Source: Daucus carota subsp. sativus
Lineage: Eukaryota; Streptophyta; Magnoliopsida; Apiales; Apiaceae
Length of the DNA stretch: 64,000 nt
Direction: 5' to 3'
Assembly (NCBI RefSeq): GCF_001625215.2
Contig: NC_030384.2
Coordinates: forward strand, 26,524,527 to 26,588,526
The translations under genes and the position numbers were made by a program. The notes under the pieces are model-generated. The model was not told the DNA's origin. It saw nothing but the letters and a program-made list of their open reading frames with translations, and did no database searches. Shown piece after piece: positions 58,301 to 64,000 of the stretch (within the stretch, counting starts at the first letter, position 1; each line of letters begins with the position of its first letter).

Positions 58301-61300
58301 GTCTGTTTAGTTGAATTTTAACAATGCAAAGTGTCTTGGTTGTAAATGTCCTTGCATGCTTAACCTTTTGTCTTCTAATTGTAACATGAATTCTACCTGT
58401 TTTAGGCCAGTGTTTATAAATCAGATTCAGGTTCATGCTCTGCTTACCTTGCCAATTTTGGTACCAGTTCTGATGCAAATGTGACCTTTAATGGCAAATC
58501 ATACTACTTGCCTGCATGGTCTGTAAGCATCTTACCTGACTGCAAGAATGTCGTCTTCAACACTGCAAAGGTGTGCATCAAATTATTATGCCATACTCTA
58601 AGCTACCATGCTTAATTGTCCTTTTCTTTCCAAGTATGATCAATTGATTTTTTTTTCTCCCAGTAGTTAATTGTCTGATAGACTGGTGGCAACCTGAAGT
58701 TTATGCAAGAGCCTTTGATTTTATTATATTGATCATTTGCTCCCCCCCAATATTTATATATGCAAGAGTCTTTCAAGTCTTTAGTTTTATCAGATTGATT
58801 ATTAAACTACCTATTTGATGTTTTACTACTGGTGTTTTCACACGTCAAAGTACATCTGTTATATATAACGCCAATTTCTTGATTTCTAGTGGCAATACAA
58901 GGCAAGGGAGATTCACGTAGGAAAATATCAAAATGTGTATGTCCCAAATTTTGTCAGGAGACAGTTCTTTCGATGCTTATTCACACAGCTTTATCTATTT
59001 GAAGCTTTACTCCTTGATATAAATACTAGAAAAAGCAACCCTTGTCACTGAGTGGTGGGTACATATTATATAGTTGAGCAATGGAAATAAAATGCTGCAA
59101 GTACTGCATAATTGGTTTCTCAGCTTAAAGGCTGAGACTGAAGATAATCAAAAATCATTTGATATCTGAAGGATAAGAATAAATAGTTCTAGAACTTGAA
59201 AGCCTTCTTTGATTCACTATATTTTTCCTTTATCGTACTTCACCTCTTCTCCACATTCTCAGCAACCATTTCACTGAAATCTTCCTGCTTATTAAGGAGG
59301 TTCTCTGAAATCTCCGCAACCATGTCACTGAAATCTTCCTGCTTATTACGGGGCTTCTCCTCATCCTGGGCTTCCTCATACTTGGCTGGTAGCATATTCT
59401 CCATACTAAGCGCATCTTTCAGTTCTTGGGACAGCATTCCCGTCTTCCTCTCCTTTAGTTGACCACAAACTCTTTCCCTTCATAATACAGATCACCATGT
59501 GTCATCAATGGTGGTTTCTTCATGTGCGTATAGAACGCATCATGGAAAACCTCGTAATCAATTATGTCCAACTTTACCTTCTTACCCTGCATCCGATCAC
59601 ATTGCATCCGTCTAAATTGACTAAATTGTATTTACATTTTGTGTAGAGAAAACTGGAGAGAGAGCCTAGTGTTTATGGATAGATATACAAGATGTACCAC
59701 TTTCTTCTAAATTACTTTCCCGCCTAATCTTACTAACTGAGAGTTCTTTTAAGTTACGTTTCTGTCCTTAAGCGTGTGTGATGGAATTGGTATGCAGTGT
59801 ACTAATGTGGTCAATAGTTACCATTAACCAAATCATAAATATACACAAAAAAGCTAGGCTATGTCAACAATTTATACTTAAATTTTGTGCATAGTGTATT
59901 AATTCTGTTATTCAGTATGATCATAGTCATGAGTTGAGTGCACTATTGATTTTATTGAACATAAGAGGCATCAGCTAATTATATAACCCTTTGTATGATA
60001 GATCAACTCCATGGCCACAGTTCCAACATTTGTCAGACATTCTTTAGGAGATGAAACTACTTCTTCTAAAGCACTCGGATCTGGCTGGAGTTCAATCAAG
60101 GAACCTGTAGGTATTTCAAGTAAAAGTGCATTCACAAAATCTGGATTATTGGAGCAAATAAACACGACAGCTGATAAGAGTGACTATATGTGGTATTCGT
60201 TAAGGTACATATACATTCTTTGCTGAATTTGTTCTGTTTTTAGGTCTCATTAGTAGTGGTATTTTACTACAGTTCTCTTACTGCAGCACCGAAGTAAAAG
60301 GTGATGAATCTTACCTTGAAGATGGATCTCAAACAGTTTTGCATGTGGATTCACTTGGTCATGTTCTTCATGCTTTTGTCAATGGTAATCTTGAAGGTGA
60401 TGGCACTAAACTTTTCTTCTAAATAGTTTTTGGCTTCTGTTTCCATATCTATTGATGCCTTGACAATTAAAACTGCCTATCTAATTTAGTACTCCTAATC
60501 CTTCCATAGATCATGTACTTAATCCCAGTCCAAGATTTATAGTGTAGTACCAATTCATCATCTATTAGTAGGTAGCTTTCATATCAGAGAGAGAGAAAAG
60601 CAGCAGTAACAGAAAAATATATGTGATACACATATTCCTTATTCTTTCTGGGTACTAAACTTACTTACATTTCATTATATCAGAAATAAAATTTATCTGC
60701 CAAGTTTTAAGCTTTTGCTTGCTGCCTATTCTGACACTGTAAAAGTCAAACCAAGAATTTGAAATTATCTCTGCAATGCCTAGAGTACACCCCTCTACTC
60801 TTGGTAAGAAGAGGTTGCGGATTTGAACCCCAGCAGAGGCAGGGTGGTGAATACAAATTTCTGTAACTGACCTTTTACCAAAATGTTACAAAAAAAAAAA
60901 CTATCTGTTCCATGTTTCAGATTTAAAATTTTAAGCTGTCTAATTAGTCTCTCAGAACTTCTCACAAATGTACTTGCGTTTAAATACATTATGGCTTTAT
61001 GTAGGGAGTGCAATAGGAAGTAATGGTCATCCTAAAGTGTCCCTTGATGTTCCCGTCAAGCTCAAACGTGGAACAAATAAATTCGATTTCTTAAGTTTGA
61101 CAGTGGGACTTCAGGTTTGACCTTTAAAAGTTCTTTTCAAGCCATTGTATATATTGAAAAGCGTATTCATATTCATATCAGGTGCTCTTATCTCTTGATG
61201 TATTTTCTAATTAATGATTCCTTTGGCTAGAATTATGGAGAATTTTTTGATTTGAGCGGTGCTGGGGTAACTGGTCCAGTGCAGCTTAGAGGCTCAACAA

Positions 61301-63298
61301 GTGGAGCTGCTGCTAATCTCTCGTCTCAGCAATGGACATATCAGGTTGGTTATATATGTGATTCGGACTTCAGAATTAGATATATTTTCTGTTATCAAAA
61401 CATACAATTCAAGTGAAATGCTTTACACTTCCTATGTAAGTGGTACAATACTAAAAAAATGAAGTATATTAAATTAATAATAGTGTAATAGTGAATTTTT
61501 AATCCTCCTAATAAATAGCCACCTCCTGTACTAGGTGTGCCATAATCAGCAAAAGAAATTCTCAAGCAAGGCTAAACATTTTTGCTGTTTGTTACTAATT
61601 TAGCAATTAATTTCTTTCATCCCAGGTTGGACTGAAAGGGGAAGACTTGGGCCTTTCCAGTGGAACTCAGTCTATGTGGGTAGAACAGCCCTCCTTGCCT
61701 GCAGGACAGCCATTAACATGGTACAAGGTAATGTATAATGTCCTATTACAGCTATTCCTTGTAAAGTTTAAGTTTCCAAAACTAAGTAGTTGATACATGT
61801 AATCACCCTCAGCTGATAGTAATATATAAAGTAGCCAGAGTACGGTTGCACTATAATTTGGGGCATAATATGTAATTGTCAGTAGGCTAACTTAGCACTA
61901 TGTCTGATACACTATTTTTCAAAGTAATATCTTGCTCCTAAGTTCTGTATGAAGAATATATATTTTCTATCAAGTTTGATTACAAATAAGAAGACAACCT
62001 ATAGATAATCAAGCAAATACAAACAAGTGCATGCTACTGGTGTATACAGAAAGCTGAACTACCATTATAGTAATAAATAAAGACAATGTATCGGTGCAAG
62101 GTAATTTTTTTTTTTTAAGAGTATAGCCTTTCTTCGCTAGTTAAAAGATTGCAATCAGTGAACGAACAACAGAAATGAACAGCCTTTTCATCTAGTTATG
62201 TATGCTGGAGATTTGCGTCCTTTTATAAGACCTCTTTACTTATTATTGGTGTTCGGTAATTTAAAAGTTATTAAGAAATCCAGGCTGATAAAACTAATTA
62301 TTTGAACCCTACCAAATTTAGGATATACAGTCTGGCCTGACTATGATCGCACTTTAGTAATTGCTGCTTTTTAAGTTTTATGATTCTAAAGCAATCAACC
62401 GGAAGATGACACCACTCTGTTTATCCTACTGTTTTGATTTCTTATTCAAATCTAAAGGCGCTAACATAAACTAATAATCATGTTGGTACAGACAACTTTT
62501 GATGAGCCTAGTGGAAATAACCCGATTGCACTGGACATGACGGGAATGGGAAAAGGTGAAGCATGGGTAAATGGACAAAGCATCGGGCGTTATTGGCCAA
62601 CGAACATTGCTCCAAACAGTGGTTGTACTGACTCTTGCAATTACAAGGGATCTTATAGTTCAAGCAAATGTCTTCGAAATTGTGGAAAACCATCCCAGGC
62701 AATGTAAGTGTTGCAATTAACAAAAGGAATTACTTTTTCAGTACAAATTTTAATTCTGATCTAACGGTGCAGGTACCATGTTCCTCGCTCATGGTTGAAA
62801 CCAACTGACAACATCCTAGTATTGTTCGAGGAAATAGGTGGTGATCCCACAAAGATCTCTTTTGCTAATAGACAGGTTGAAAGTTTGTGCTCACAAGTGT
62901 CAGAGTCTCACCCACTTCCAGTAGACATGTGGGCGACAGATAAAATGACTGAAAAGGCATCAAGACCAGTAGTTTTTCTGGAGTGTCCTCACTCTGGACA
63001 GGTCATTTCTAAGATAAAGTTTGCAAGCTTCGGAACACCTAACGGGATGTGTGGAAGTTTCAGCCATGGTCAGTGCAGCAGTAAGAAGGCTCTTTCTGTT
63101 GTGCATAAGGTTTGATCTCTTTGACCATTTTGAAATCAGTTTTTTTCACCAAGAATATTAGTTCTTAACCAATTATGACAACTGTTACAGGCTTGCATTG
63201 GCTTAAAAAGTTGCAGCATCGACGTATCAGTGTCAACTTTTGGGAATCCGTGTAGAGGAGTTACAAAGAGTTTAGCAGTAGAAGCTTCCTGTTCATGA
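55399..63298 (+). CDS. BGAL8: Beta-galactosidase, GH35, BGAL8 type, 19 exons
   Basis: Exons: 55399-55569, 55663-55758, 56039-56151, 56269-56335, 56433-56525, 56623-56766, 56882-56970, 57050-57155, 57279-57366, 57647-57765, 58406-58570, 60002-60204, 60287-60396, 61005-61114, 61231-61344, 61626-61727, 62492-62703, 62773-63109, 63191-63298. All join in frame to 848 residues. GH35 enzymes release terminal beta-galactose from cell-wall galactans and arabinogalactans in the apoplast. Seen: a signal peptide of about 25 residues, [30 protein letters not shown], the acid/base Glu in IENEYG (about E184), the nucleophile Glu in MWTENWSGW (about E253), YHGGTNFGR, the galactose-binding-like domains with [12 protein letters not shown] and [16 protein letters not shown], and a C-terminal SUEL-type lectin domain (about the last 85 residues, eight Cys). 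The last base of exon 17 splits a Met codon. BGAL8 is chosen by resemblance; a close paralogue is possible. Intron 11 carries a pseudogene. Confidence 0.94.
59189..59600 (-). pseudogene. Splicing factor 3B subunit 2 (SAP145) fragment, antisense in BGAL8 intron 11
   Basis: Minus-strand reading gives [20 protein letters not shown], then [18 protein letters not shown], a frameshift, [15 protein letters not shown], a large internal deletion, [27 protein letters not shown], and a shifted frame giving ESKKAFKF before a stop. These match the C-terminal half of SF3B2 in order, including its usual KDFKF-like end. A segment around NKQEDFS(D/E)MVAE is duplicated. No introns separate the blocks, so it is probably a processed copy of the mRNA. 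It is not functional. Confidence 0.75.
60778..60900 (+). mobile_element. Possible SINE in BGAL8 intron 13
   Basis: The stretch has a B-box-like GGATTTGAACCCC near 60818-60830, a short following body, and ends in a run of ten A's. This fits the tRNA-derived part and tail of a plant SINE. The A box and target duplications are not clear. Confidence 0.35.
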
Positions 63299-64000
63299 TA
63301 AAATCCTGCATTCTAATCTTAACTCTTGGGATAAGCAGAAAACTATCCCTAGGTAAGTGTACAATAATAGAATAAAGTGTCTTAGAGTTGAGATTATGCA
63401 ATCCTCAAGTAGGGATGAACTCCTAATAGAAGAATGTGATTTTTCACCACCTTATATATCCCTTGCATTACAAAGAAAAAGAAAATCACACATCTTTACC
63501 AGTGATCCATACCAGTTGAGCAACATGTTTTGAACTTGCCAATCATGCTTTTACATTGAGCCTAGTCTTCTTAATTTGATACCATATATCCAATTTGTAT
63601 ATTTCACTATCCACTGAGACAAGACTCTGCAGGTAAAAGCTTGATAGATCACCAAGTTTTGGATTTTAATAATTTTGACTTCTTGATCTCTAATATCGTA
63701 GTTTAATGGATATCCCTCCCGTCATAGACAAATAAGTGCGTGAGTATTCAAATTTCTATTAATCGTCTTTTATTAAAAAGGGAAAAAGCCTGTCGAATCA
63801 GATGAAGGAGAAGCAAGAAAACTTTCTCTCTTTTTTGAGAAAGGGTCTTAGTGACAATTGAACAAGTTCAAATTAAATAATTACAATTACTTTGTTTGAA
63901 AGTAAATCATTATTGAATAGGCAACTAGAATCCAAATTAATCCCATAAACATTTGATAAACATATTAAGTAACCTTTTACAAGATAATAAATGGGCAAAG
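63299..64000. other. Downstream of the beta-galactosidase
   Basis: This should begin with the BGAL8 3' UTR. No gene, RNA or clear repeat was seen in the last 700 bp. Confidence 0.5.

Noticed and set aside
1-64000. CRISPR arrays, bacterial operons or a novel defence-type system
   Set aside because: All recognisable genes are plant nuclear genes with introns; the direct repeats seen are transposon ends, LTRs or simple tandem repeats.

Overview
The window is nuclear DNA of a flowering plant, almost certainly a eudicot. The genes are split by AT-rich GT-AG introns, code for typical plant proteins, and sit among many Stowaway, Tourist, hAT and Mutator-type miniature elements. The density of Stowaway-like copies would suit an asterid such as an Apiaceae species, but that placement is only a guess. 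All gene models below were spliced by hand from reading frame, GT-AG sites and family resemblance.

Left part (1-18.3 kb): a two-exon GT14 glycosyltransferase (65-2164) has a miniature LTR element and a Tourist-like MITE in its intron. A retroposon with a long target duplication follows (2725-3482). Next come the remains of a Mutator-like transposase (about 5.96-7.15 kb) and a GRF zinc-finger gene on the opposite strand (about 7.48-8.07 kb). A TBC-domain Rab GTPase-activating protein (9505-15749) has an hAT MITE in its long first intron. An intronless Sec61 beta gene lies at 17955-18275.

Middle part (18.3-39 kb): after a repeat-rich spacer there are two SABATH carboxyl methyltransferase genes in tail-to-tail orientation (23209-24541 plus; 25089-26617 minus). 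They form a long inverted duplication in which one copy has gained a MITE in an intron. Next are a decayed LRK10-type receptor kinase, an intact ABA4 gene for neoxanthin formation (28917-30782, minus), and a monoglyceride-lipase-like alpha/beta hydrolase pseudogene (33577-36050, minus). The last coding exon of that pseudogene is split by a MITE that itself carries another MITE.

Right part (39-64 kb): a UBC19/20-type ubiquitin-conjugating enzyme gene (39514-46843) has a 1.0-kb Mutator-like element in intron 3 and an hAT element with two nested Stowaways in intron 5. About 8.5 kb of repeats follow, including a TRIM retrotransposon inside a Tourist-like element. The window ends with a 19-exon beta-galactosidase gene of the BGAL8 type (55399-63298), which carries an antisense SF3B2 pseudogene in one intron.

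The genes are unrelated housekeeping or metabolic loci and do not form a pathway cluster. I found no evidence of a new gene system. What stands out is the layered, datable history of transposon insertions, including one that breaks a coding exon.
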